Of a stretch of DNA of 64,000 nucleotides, positions 35,642 through 43,094 are shown in pieces. The notes beneath the pieces are model-generated. The model did no database searches, was not told the origin of the DNA, and worked only from the letters and a program-made list of their open reading frames with translations. A program made the position numbers and the translations under genes. Source of the DNA: an uncultured Bacteroidales bacterium (GTDB taxonomy: Bacteria > Bacteroidota > Bacteroidia > Bacteroidales > Bacteroidaceae); contig CAMAMB010000003.1 of assembly GCA_945836755.1 (NCBI GenBank), positions 1-64,000 of the forward strand, read 5' to 3'. How positions within the stretch are numbered: the first letter of the stretch is position 1; each line of letters opens with the position of its first letter.

Positions 35642-36571
35642 CTACTTCTCGAAGGGCGACTTCTCGGGGAAGTAGCGGCTCAAGAAGCGGGCGCAGCGTT
35701 CGCGGTCATCGTTCGTGGCAAACTGCGAGTCGTTCATGCAGAAGAGGGTGGGGTTGAAGCGGCGGAACTTGTCGTACTGACGGGGATTGTCTATGTGGAA
35801 GCGGAAGGAGAAGTGCTGGGTCACATAGCGGAGGTGGCAGCAATGGGTGGCCAAGGCCGTGTACGTATAGAGGTTGCGCTGTATGTCGGCGGTGGAGCGC
35901 ACGTGGTGGTGGAGGGTTGCGCTGATGTCGTCGTCGAAGATGGCGCGGGTCATGGCGTAGTGGCTTTTGAGGTAGGCGTCGATGTTGTGGTGCGTCTTGC
36001 CGTTGTAGTAATGGCCGAACTTCTTCTCCACGAGCAGGGCGGCGTTGTGTATGGTCTGCCTGTAGGCGTTGAGGGGCTTGCCGAGGCGTGCCTTCAAGGC
36101 GTTGAGGGTCTTCTTGAAGGGGCGGCGGTTGAGGCGCATGATGGGCAGGCCGTCCGGGGCGTAGAAGGTCTGGGGCGTCACCGGCTTGTTGAAGTACATG
36201 TCGTCGTTGGCGTAGAGAAAGCGCTCGGCCAAGCCGGGAATGCGGTGCAGGTGGTGCTCGATGACGACGGAGTTGAAGCAGGGCAGACAGTGGGCCGGCA
36301 TGATGTCGGTGTGGTCGACTATCTGTATCTTGGGGTGGGTGGTGTCTAACCACTCGGGCGTCTGTCCGTCGGTCACGATAAAGATGCGCCTGAGCCACGG
36401 GGCGTAGCGGGCCACGGAGCGCAGGCTGTATTTGAGCTCGTCGTTATCGGCGTACCTACCTTTACAGTTTTCTTCAGCCTCGGAGGGGAGGCCGATGAGG
36501 GCGTTGTGCTTGGCTATCCACTTAGGGTCGTTGCCGTTGACCCATAGATAAACGAGGTCGATGTCTGCCAT
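35642..36571 (-). CDS. Stealth-family sugar-phosphate transferase (paralogue 1)
   Basis: 309 residues. CR1: DIDLVYLWVNGNDPKW at the start; CR2: DNDELKYSLRSVARYAPWLRRIFIVTDGQTPEWL (in outline) and ANDDMYFNKP; CR3/CR4 follow, ending PEKSPFEK. Stealth proteins transfer hexose-1-phosphate units and are related to the human GlcNAc-1-phosphotransferase; in bacteria they build phosphate-linked capsules. The ATG at 36571 directly precedes CR1. It is the most diverged of the first three paralogues here. Confidence 0.9.
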   Translation of the reverse strand: MADIDLVYLWVNGNDPKWIAKHNALIGLPSEAEENCKGRYADNDELKYSLRSVARYAPWLRRIFIVTDGQTPEWLDTTHPKIQIVDHTDIMPAHCLPCFNSVVIEHHLHRIPGLAERFLYANDDMYFNKPVTPQTFYAPDGLPIMRLNRRPFKKTLNALKARLGKPLNAYRQTIHNAALLVEKKFGHYYNGKTHHNIDAYLKSHYAMTRAIFDDDISATLHHHVRSTADIQRNLYTYTALATHCCHLRYVTQHFSFRFHIDNPRQYDKFRRFNPTLFCMNDSQFATNDDRERCARFLSRYFPEKSPFEK

Positions 36572-36615
36572 GAGGGGGAAATGTAAGGGTTGGGACTGAC
36601 GCACTGCGTGTGGGG

Positions 36616-37566
36616 TTAACGTTCAAACTGCGACTTCTCGGGATATTCTTCCTCGAGGAAGCGGCGCACGGCCTCTCTGTCGCCGTCGTTGCCGAACTGG
36701 GTGTCGTTGAGGCAGAGGAAGGTGGGTTGGTACTTCCGCAGCAGCTCGTTGAGGTATCCCTCGTGGTGGAGGTGTATGTGGTCGATGCGGAAGTTGAGCG
36801 AGGTGTGGGCGTCGACGTACTGAAGGTGGGCGCAGCGCGTGGCAAGGGCCGTGAAGGTGTAGATGTTGCGTTGCACATCGTTCTGCGAGCGCAGGTGATG
36901 GGGCAGGGTGGGCGCTATCTGCGGATCAAAGAGCTGGCGGGTGAGGGCGTAGTTGCTTCGGAGGTAGGCGTCGATGTTGTGGTGGGTGCGGCAGCCGTAG
37001 TAGTGGCCGAACATTTTCTCCACGAGCCTGGCGGCGTAGTCTATGGTCTTGGCGTAGGTGTTGAGACGATGTCGCATCACTTTTTCCTTGAAGAAGACGA
37101 AGAGCTTGCGGCAGTGCAGGCGGCGCATACGTGCAATGGGGAAGCCGTCGGCGGCGAAGAAGGTCTCGGGCATGGCAGGCCGGTAGAGCAGCATGTCGTC
37201 GTTGGCGTAGATGAAACGCTCGGCGAGGCCGGGAATAAGGTGGAGGTGATGCTCAATGACGGCGGAGTTGAAGCAGGGAAGGCATTCGGGCGGCATTATC
37301 TGCGTGTGGTCGACGATTTGGACGCGTGGGTTGTCGGTGTTCAGCCATGCAGGCTTCTGTCCGTCGGTCACGATGAAGATGCGCCTTATCCACGGGGCGT
37401 AGCGGTCTATCGAACGCAGACTGTACTTGAGCTCGTCGTTGTCGACGAACCTTGCCCTGCAGTTGTCTTCGCTGTCAGTGGGCTTGCCGATGGTGGCGTC
37501 GCGCTTGGCGCGCCATTGAGGGTCGTTGCCGTCTACCCAGAGGTAGACCAAGTCTATTTCAGGCAT
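36616..37566 (-). CDS. Stealth-family sugar-phosphate transferase (paralogue 2)
   Basis: 316 residues. CR1 EIDLVYLWVDGNDPQW, CR2 DNDELKYSLRSIDRYAPW...FIVTDGQKPAWL, ANDDMLLYRP, and C-terminus PEKSQFER. It shares a 320-bp stretch (37134-37453) with paralogue 3 without a single visible difference, while the rest of the two genes has diverged. Its role is probably the same as its neighbours', with a different sugar or acceptor set by the variable C-terminal half. Confidence 0.9.
   Translation of the reverse strand: MPEIDLVYLWVDGNDPQWRAKRDATIGKPTDSEDNCRARFVDNDELKYSLRSIDRYAPWIRRIFIVTDGQKPAWLNTDNPRVQIVDHTQIMPPECLPCFNSAVIEHHLHLIPGLAERFIYANDDMLLYRPAMPETFFAADGFPIARMRRLHCRKLFVFFKEKVMRHRLNTYAKTIDYAARLVEKMFGHYYGCRTHHNIDAYLRSNYALTRQLFDPQIAPTLPHHLRSQNDVQRNIYTFTALATRCAHLQYVDAHTSLNFRIDHIHLHHEGYLNELLRKYQPTFLCLNDTQFGNDGDREAVRRFLEEEYPEKSQFER
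37134..37453. repeat. 320-bp segment identical to 38187-38506
   Basis: Read base by base, this part of Stealth paralogue 2 is identical to positions 38187-38506 in paralogue 3 (offset 1053). It covers CR2. The flanks differ, so this points to recent gene conversion or partial duplication. Confidence 0.9.
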
Positions 37567-37668
37567 AGTGGAAAGGGATGGCGGAGGTGGCGAAGTGAGG
37601 GGAGGTGGCGCGCCGTATGGCCCGCAGGCCCGGCGAAAGGGGCGTGGCGGGGGGAGATGGCTCGGCGC

Positions 37669-38628
37669 CTACTTTTCAAACTGCGACTTCTCGGGGAATT
37701 GCGTCTCCAAGAATTGGCGGATGATTTCACGGTCGCTTTCGACGGTCCACTCCGTGTCGTTGAGGCAGAGGAAGGTGGGGCGATACTTTTCAAGCAGCTC
37801 TGTCAGCCTTTCCAGCCCGTGGCGGTGTATGCCGTGGAGGCCGAAATAGAGCGACGTGCGCTTGTAGGCGTATTCAAGATGGGCTCGATGGGTGGCCAGG
37901 CCGGCGAAGGCGTAGATGGTGCGCTGTATGTCGCCTATCTGTCTGCCGTGATGCGTCAGTGTGGGCTCGATGTCGCTCTTGAAGAACTCCCGGAAGTGGG
38001 CGTTCGTGCTTTTGAGGTAGGCGTCGATGTTGTGGTGCGGTAGGCCGTTGTATCTGACGTGGAAGGCTTTTTCTACAATGTCCGCCGATTTGATGACAGT
38101 CCTTCGGTAGGTTCCTTTGGGGCGTCTGAGGACTATTTTCTTCAGCGCGATGTAGCGGTCCTTGAGGTTCAGTCCCTTCATACGTACAATGGGGAAGCCG
38201 TCGGCGGCGAAGAAGGTCTCGGGCATGGCAGGCCGGTAGAGCAGCATGTCGTCGTTGGCGTAGATGAAACGCTCGGCGAGGCCGGGAATAAGGTGGAGGT
38301 GATGCTCAATGACGGCGGAGTTGAAGCAGGGAAGGCATTCGGGCGGCATTATCTGCGTGTGGTCGACGATTTGGACGCGTGGGTTGTCGGTGTTCAGCCA
38401 TGCAGGCTTCTGTCCGTCGGTCACGATGAAGATGCGCCTTATCCACGGGGCGTAGCGGTCTATCGAACGCAGACTGTACTTGAGCTCGTCGTTGTCGACG
38501 AACCTTCCCTTGCAGTCTAAGGACGTGTTGGAGGGTTTGCCGATGGTGGCGTCGCGCTTAGCGCGCCATTGAGGGTCGTTGCCGTCCACCCAGAGGTAGA
38601 CGAGGTCTATGTCACTTGTTTCTGTCAT
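37669..38628 (-). CDS. Stealth-family sugar-phosphate transferase (paralogue 3)
   Basis: 319 residues. CR1 SDIDLVYLWVDGNDPQW, the CR2 block identical in DNA to paralogue 2, and C-terminus PEKSQFEK. The middle region (about 155-290) is unlike paralogue 2. The gene is the third of four Stealth genes on one strand; spacing to paralogue 2 is 102 bp. Confidence 0.9.
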   Translation of the reverse strand: MTETSDIDLVYLWVDGNDPQWRAKRDATIGKPSNTSLDCKGRFVDNDELKYSLRSIDRYAPWIRRIFIVTDGQKPAWLNTDNPRVQIVDHTQIMPPECLPCFNSAVIEHHLHLIPGLAERFIYANDDMLLYRPAMPETFFAADGFPIVRMKGLNLKDRYIALKKIVLRRPKGTYRRTVIKSADIVEKAFHVRYNGLPHHNIDAYLKSTNAHFREFFKSDIEPTLTHHGRQIGDIQRTIYAFAGLATHRAHLEYAYKRTSLYFGLHGIHRHGLERLTELLEKYRPTFLCLNDTEWTVESDREIIRQFLETQFPEKSQFEK

Positions 38629-38694
38629 ATTGTGAGGGGGCGCCGCGAGCCTTGGCGTGTGGTTGGCGAGGGTTGCGGACTTTTGTCAGAGGGG

Positions 38695-39492
38695 CTATCT
38701 GTTGTCTCCGTGCAGCAGGCTTTCGAGCGCGGGGTACATGGCGAGGATGGTGCGTAGTGCCGTGGTGTTGCGGTCGGTCCCGCTTTTGTAGTTGTTGGTT
38801 TTGAGCGAGATGGCCTTGGGCTTGCCGACTCCTTTAGGCTTGTTGTGGCCGAAGGGGACGGGTATGACGGGGTAGCCATTGCTTGCGGCGGCGGCCCAGA
38901 ACCATATATCGTCGCAGCTGGGGGCTGCACGGGTGAAGAGGTCTATCTGCATCATCTCCGGGTCTAAGCTGTGAGGCGGGTAGAGCACTCCGCCCACGCC
39001 TGTCTGCAGGTTGGCGAAGCTGCGGTGTATGCGGCGGAAGAGGAAGTCGTACCAGCGATACTTGCTCCACTTGCGGTAGGGCTTTCCGAGCTTGATGCGA
39101 CGGGCGCGGTGGGCGAGCACGGCGTGGGGATGGCGTGCGTGGAGTCTGAGAAGGTCGCGCAGCATGTCGGGATGGTAGTGCACGTCGTCGTCGACGGTGA
39201 CGATGATGGCTTCGGGGTAGTCGCGAAGCGCCGGGATGAGTTTGCGGTAGCTGCGTATGTCGGGGTCGAAGTTTCTAACCTCGAAGATGGGATTTCTGGC
39301 AGCAAGGGCCCGGAGCTCGGCCGGTATGCCCTTTTCGCCAAACTGGGCGAAGGTGAGGTAGAGTACCAGCTTGTCGGGCAGCACTGTACCGCTGAGAAGC
39401 GACTGCACGGCCCGCATGGCGTAGGCAATGGCCTGGGGAAACGAGGTCATGGATACGACCACTTCTGGCTTGGTGGGAGGGGTTTGGGCCAT
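38695..39492 (-). CDS. Glycosyltransferase (GT-A-like, small)
   Basis: 265 residues. VVVSMTSFPQAIAYAMRAVQSLL opens a Rossmann-like fold, and VTVDDDVHYHPDML carries the acidic metal-binding triplet. The family resembles glycosyltransferase-like proteins of capsule clusters; sugar unknown. The ATG at 39492 is chosen because the longer frame upstream is out of frame with the repeats and lacks family features. The ATG follows, after four bases, a TAA that closes the continued frame of the gene upstream. Confidence 0.75.
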   Translation of the reverse strand: MAQTPPTKPEVVVSMTSFPQAIAYAMRAVQSLLSGTVLPDKLVLYLTFAQFGEKGIPAELRALAARNPIFEVRNFDPDIRSYRKLIPALRDYPEAIIVTVDDDVHYHPDMLRDLLRLHARHPHAVLAHRARRIKLGKPYRKWSKYRWYDFLFRRIHRSFANLQTGVGGVLYPPHSLDPEMMQIDLFTRAAPSCDDIWFWAAAASNGYPVIPVPFGHNKPKGVGKPKAISLKTNNYKSGTDRNTTALRTILAMYPALESLLHGDNR

Positions 39493-39496
39493 GGTT

Positions 39497-39667
39497 TTAG
39501 GCGTTGGTCGGTGGCGGGTGTGGATGACGGAGCGGCTTTTGCTGTTTCTCGGTCGCGTTGTGGCGGTTGCCGAGCGGCTTTTGCTGTTCCTCGGTCGCGT
39601 CGTGGCGGTTGCCGAGCGGCTTTTGCTGTTCCTCAGCTGCGTCGTGGTGTTTTCTGAAAGCTTTCTC
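39497..39667 (-). pseudogene. In-frame 56-codon tail behind the stop of the GT92-like gene
   Basis: After the TAG at 39668-39670 the same frame reads EKAFRKHHDAAEE, then 14-residue repeats (QQKPLGNRHDATEE and variants) and PHPPPTNA before a TAA at 39497-39499. The TAG codon falls where the repeats have CAG (GAG-GAG-TAG versus GAG-GAA-CAG). The TAA lies four bases before the next ATG, normal operon spacing. The simplest reading is a tail cut off by one nonsense change; stop read-through is the alternative. Confidence 0.6.
39530..39655. repeat. Three 42-bp tandem repeats between two glycosyltransferase genes
   Basis: Units start at 39530, 39572 and 39614, each beginning GAGCGGCTTTTGCTGTT on the plus strand. 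The first two differ at three bases. A fourth, diverged unit at 39656-39697 overlaps the 3-prime end of the upstream gene. 42 bp is twice the 21-bp period seen elsewhere in the window. Confidence 0.9.
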
Positions 39668-40546
39668 CTACTCCTCGGCCACGTCGTTGAGGTCGTAGTA
39701 ATGGAAGTAGTCGAGGCTGAGGCTACGCACGGTGCCGCTGGCCCGGCCGCGGGCTTGTTTCTCGGCAAATTCTTCGAGCGACTTGACGGCGTAGTGGTTG
39801 ATGCGTGCGATGTCGAGCTGCGGTTCGCGGTCGCGGAAGTGGCGGCGTACGGGCCGTCCGGCCGGGTCGACGGCGTAGCCGTTGATGCGTGCGGCTTCGT
39901 GGCAGCCTATCATATTGTAGACGCGTCGCGGATTGACTATGCTCTTGACGTGACGGTTGACGGGGTGTTGGGGCAGGGCGTGGCGTTTGAAGCGTTGCAT
40001 CACGGTGCCTTCGGAGCGTGTTTGCCGGCCGCTGCTTCCGTAGACGAGCCAGTTGAGCTCGACGGCGGGGTAGTCTTCCAGCTCTTGGAGGAGGGCGGGC
40101 AGGTTGTGGTGTTTGAGGGGCACTATAAACTCGTCGATGTCGATAAAGGCGATCCAGCGGGCCTCATAGCGGTGGTGGCTGAGGCAGTCGTCGTAGGCGG
40201 CCAGCTGCATGCGGTGGCCGGGGAAGGGTTTGTAGTCAACGATGCCTGCGTCGATGTAGGGGGCGAGGATGCTGCGGGTGGAGTCGGTGCTGCCGTTGTC
40301 GTAGACGTAGAACTTCTCCACGCCCTGTCCGACGTGCCAGTCTATCCATTCCTTGAAGTAAGGTCCTTCGTCCTTGGCTATGGCGCACACTGCGAGGTAG
40401 TGGCGGGGTGCGGGGTGGTCGCGGCGCAGGTCTCTGCGTAGCCTGAGGGCATTGAGAAGGCCGTAGCGCAGGATGCCGCGCCAGCGGTTGCGGGCCATCT
40501 TGCAGGGAATGAGGCCTGCGAGTATTTCGGCATAGACTTTCTTCAT
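39668..40546 (-). CDS. GT92/GT2-like glycosyltransferase
   Basis: 292 residues. CAIAKDEGPYFKEWIDWHVGQGVEKFYVYDNGSTDST (in outline) and FIDIDEFIVP are the hallmarks of the GT92 (DUF23)-like group, with DxD in DID. HYAVKSLEEF near the C-terminus also fits. It starts 2 bp behind Stealth paralogue 4. The present C-terminus (DLNDVAEE) may be truncated: an in-frame, repeat-containing continuation follows the TAG. Confidence 0.85.
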   Translation of the reverse strand: MKKVYAEILAGLIPCKMARNRWRGILRYGLLNALRLRRDLRRDHPAPRHYLAVCAIAKDEGPYFKEWIDWHVGQGVEKFYVYDNGSTDSTRSILAPYIDAGIVDYKPFPGHRMQLAAYDDCLSHHRYEARWIAFIDIDEFIVPLKHHNLPALLQELEDYPAVELNWLVYGSSGRQTRSEGTVMQRFKRHALPQHPVNRHVKSIVNPRRVYNMIGCHEAARINGYAVDPAGRPVRRHFRDREPQLDIARINHYAVKSLEEFAEKQARGRASGTVRSLSLDYFHYYDLNDVAEE

Positions 40547-40548
40547 GG

Positions 40549-41541
40549 CTACTTTTCGAAGGACGACTTCCGGGGGAGTATCTCTTGGAAGGCGTGGTCC
40601 AGCTCACCCATCACGCGGTCGTAGTGACGTATGTGGACGTTGTCGTTGAGGCATATCAGGGTGTACGTCTGGCGGCGGATGGCTTTGACGGCCTGCCCGG
40701 AGCGTATCATGAGGGGGAACATCTTGGTGTCGCAGTAGGTATTGTAGGGCTCGAAGCAGCCCCGGCATATCTGCCAGGCACGGAAGAGTTCGGGGGTATA
40801 GTCGTTGAGGGCGCGGAAGCGGTTGACGGAGGTCTCCGTCAGTTCGCGGCCTGCTGCGCTCCACACTTCCTCGAACGTGCGCTTTAGGTAGGGCTGGGCG
40901 TTGTGGGGGGTGCGCAGGGTGATGAACTTCGGGTAGAATTTCAGCAGGTAGTTCCAGCGGGCTTTGAGGCCGTAGGAGGGGTGAAACCACTTGTCGCGGT
41001 CGCGGGCCATGACTTCGCGCTTGTCGAAGTGGCGGTTGATGAGGCGGATGTTGTTTTTGATGCGCGTGTACCACTGCGACCACGAGGGGTTATAGTCGAA
41101 CACGGCGATGTCGCACGGCAGGCCGTTACGGAAGAAGCGTTCCGGCTCCACCTTGTTGGTCAGGTAGAAGTCGTCGTTGAAGTAGACGAAGTGGTCGCTC
41201 AGTCCCGGTATCTTGTGCATGTATCGCTCGATGACCACGGAGTTGTAAGTGGGCAGGAACTCGGCCGGGATGAAGTCTTTATGGTCTACGAGGTGTATCT
41301 TGGGGTTGTCCGTGTTAAGCCACTCGGGCTTCTGTCCGCTTGTGACGAGGTGAATTTTTCTGACCCATGGGGCAAATTCCTCCACGCCGCGCCACCAGTA
41401 TCTGAAGAAGCCGTAGTCTCTGAAGCGGGCTTTGCTCACGCCGTTCTTGGTCTCCTGCTTCTGTTGCGAGTAGCGGGCGAACTGGGCTTGCCACTGCGGG
41501 TCGTTCATGTCGACCCAGGTGATTACAAAATCGATGTCCAT
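40549..41541 (-). CDS. Stealth-family sugar-phosphate transferase (paralogue 4, diverged)
   Basis: 330 residues. CR1 DIDFVITWVDMNDPQW and CR2 with RDYGFFRYWWRGVEEFAPWVRKIHLVTSGQKPEWL (in outline), then FNDDFYL. In place of the DELKYSLR of the other three it has DYGFFRYWWR, a clearly different subfamily. The end, PRKSSFEK, matches the PEKS-FE tail of the others, so all four share a common C-terminal cap. Confidence 0.87.
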   Translation of the reverse strand: MDIDFVITWVDMNDPQWQAQFARYSQQKQETKNGVSKARFRDYGFFRYWWRGVEEFAPWVRKIHLVTSGQKPEWLNTDNPKIHLVDHKDFIPAEFLPTYNSVVIERYMHKIPGLSDHFVYFNDDFYLTNKVEPERFFRNGLPCDIAVFDYNPSWSQWYTRIKNNIRLINRHFDKREVMARDRDKWFHPSYGLKARWNYLLKFYPKFITLRTPHNAQPYLKRTFEEVWSAAGRELTETSVNRFRALNDYTPELFRAWQICRGCFEPYNTYCDTKMFPLMIRSGQAVKAIRRQTYTLICLNDNVHIRHYDRVMGELDHAFQEILPRKSSFEK

Positions 41542-41586
41542 GTTTGTCAGGTATTAGGATGGGGGTGACAATGGCTGGTTGGGGCG

Positions 41587-42549
41587 TCAGGGCAGCTTGG
41601 TGGCATATCTGAAGCGTTTGTGGGTCCAGAGGTAGAGCTCGGGGCATTCGCGTATTTGCTGCTCTAATCGCCGGAAGTAGAGGGAGGTGAGTTCGAAGTC
41701 GGGCAGCGTCTTGGGGTCGGGGTGGAGGGGGCTCAGCTCGCAGGTGTAGCGGCCGCGTCCGAGTCGGCGCACTCCCACGAAGAAGGCCGCGTAGTCGAAG
41801 TGTTTGGTGGCCTTCTCCGTGCCCGTCAGCACGGGTGTGTGGTGGTGGAGGAAGGGGATGAAGTGGCGGGCCTCCCGCCGTTTGGGCGACTGGTCGGCTA
41901 TGAAGCCTATGATGTGGGGCTTGCCGCTGCGGGCGGCCTGTGCCATGTAGCGCACGGTCTGGTACATGTCGATGCATACGCTGCCCATGCGCTCGCGCAG
42001 GGTGAGCATGGTGCGGTCCATGGCCTCGTTGCTGAGTTTGTGGTATATCTGGGCGGGCACGGCGTCTTTGTGGAGCCAGAGGCGGACGGAGGTGATCCAC
42101 TCCCAGTTGCCGTAATGGCCCAGGTAGAGGGCTACGCTTTTGCCCTGGGCCAGCAGGGTGTTGACGGTGTCCACTCCGCTGAATGTCATGCGGCGCATCA
42201 TCTCTTCGTGGCTGATGGTGAGCAGCTTGCAGCTCTCTACCATCATGTCGGTGAAGTAGTGGTAGAAGCCTCTCTCTATGTCCACAATCTCGCGGAGGCT
42301 TTTCTCGGGGAAGGCCTCGGTCAGGTTGCGCCTCACCACGCCGCGCCGATAGCCTGCCAGGCGGTAGACCAGCAGGTAGAGCAGGTCGGAGAGGGCGTAG
42401 AGCAGCCGGAAGGGCATGAGGCCGACTATCCTGACAAGGAGCAGGAGCAGCCGGGAGGTCAGCCCGTGGGGCGTGGTGGGGGTATGGTGTGTGGCAGAAC
42501 CCATGTGTATGGACTGTGTCGTGAGGGACCGCGCGGGGCGGAGCGTCAT
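41587..42549 (-). CDS. LpxL/HtrB-family lysophospholipid/lipid A acyltransferase
   Basis: 320 residues. One N-terminal membrane segment is followed by the LPLAT core: GHYGNWEW (H-x4-like catalytic site of this group), then FIADQSPKRREARHFIPFL and an ELYLWTHKRFR motif near the end (typical LWxHRRFK). It adds a secondary acyl chain to lipid A or a related lipid at the inner membrane. Start may be 42549 or the ATG at 42504. It is the first gene of the minus-strand Stealth cluster. Confidence 0.85.
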   Translation of the reverse strand: MTLRPARSLTTQSIHMGSATHHTPTTPHGLTSRLLLLLVRIVGLMPFRLLYALSDLLYLLVYRLAGYRRGVVRRNLTEAFPEKSLREIVDIERGFYHYFTDMMVESCKLLTISHEEMMRRMTFSGVDTVNTLLAQGKSVALYLGHYGNWEWITSVRLWLHKDAVPAQIYHKLSNEAMDRTMLTLRERMGSVCIDMYQTVRYMAQAARSGKPHIIGFIADQSPKRREARHFIPFLHHHTPVLTGTEKATKHFDYAAFFVGVRRLGRGRYTCELSPLHPDPKTLPDFELTSLYFRRLEQQIRECPELYLWTHKRFRYATKLP

Positions 42550-42613
42550 GGCCCGTGGCGTGGGTGGAGGGCGTCGGCCCGGCCCTCGGGCGCAGGAGCG
42601 TTTTGGTATCTGG

Positions 42614-42621
42614 CAAAGATA
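42614..42621 (-). promoter_or_regulatory. Promoter -7 box of the Stealth/acyltransferase operon
   Basis: On the minus strand TATCTTTG fits TAnnTTTG, 65 bp before the ATG at 42549. From 42622 to 42818 no gene or other signal is seen, only an AT-rich patch at 42630-42690. Confidence 0.6.
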
Positions 42622-42818
42622 TGCAAATATTACAGCATAGTGAAGATTTTACGGGCCGTGCCTCAAACTTTTTTTTACTTTTCGGCTTTTCGCCTTTGCC
42701 CGGTCCTTCTCGTCGGCGGTCTGTGGTTATGGTCTGTGGCTTTCGCGGGTGGCGGTCCGGCCTGCTCCGGGGCTGCGTGATGCCCGGCGTTTCGGCTACA
42801 CTTATATGCCGCGAAACT

Positions 42819-42950
42819 TAGATGTACATGTAGTTTTTCCTGGATGTACATGTAGTTTTTCCTAGATGTACATGTAGTTTTTTCTGGATGTACATGTAGT
42901 TTTTTCTAGATGTACATGTAGTTTTTCCTGGATGTACATGTAGGAAGATT
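42819..42950. repeat. 22-bp TGTACATGTA tandem array (copy B)
   Basis: Six units of exactly 22 bp start at 42819, 42841, 42863, 42885, 42907 and 42929. Units alternate strictly between TAGATG and TGGATG at their start, and the first five have a T5-6CC/TC spacer. The core TACATGTA is a perfect palindrome. Between 42951 and 43029 nothing is recognised. Confidence 0.95.
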
Positions 42951-43029
42951 GGGCGGTGCATGGATGCTCTCCCGGGCCGCGGTGGGGCATGGCTGTGGAG
43001 GTCGGGGCGGCCGGCGGGCGCAGATGCAG

Positions 43030-43067
43030 CAAGGCGCCGCCCGGGGTGAGCCGCAGGCAGCGCCTTG
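43030..43067 (-). terminator. Hairpin behind the M6 metalloprotease gene
   Basis: CAAGGCGC (43030-43037) and GCGCCTTG (43060-43067) pair perfectly, with possible GCC/GGC pairing inside. It lies 28 bp past the protease stop. There is no T-run. Confidence 0.45.
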
Positions 43068-43094
43068 AAGTAAGTGTGTGGGTGGGGTGAAGTG

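Noticed and set aside
36610-38043. 477-codon plus-strand frame opposite the Stealth genes
   Set aside because: It covers parts of two opposite-strand genes with clear conserved motifs and has no family features.
39493-39768. N-terminal extension of the glycosyltransferase starting upstream of 39492
   Set aside because: That frame reads the 42-bp repeats in a different phase, is Ser/Thr/Arg-rich, and would overlap the 3-prime end of the preceding gene by 100 bases.
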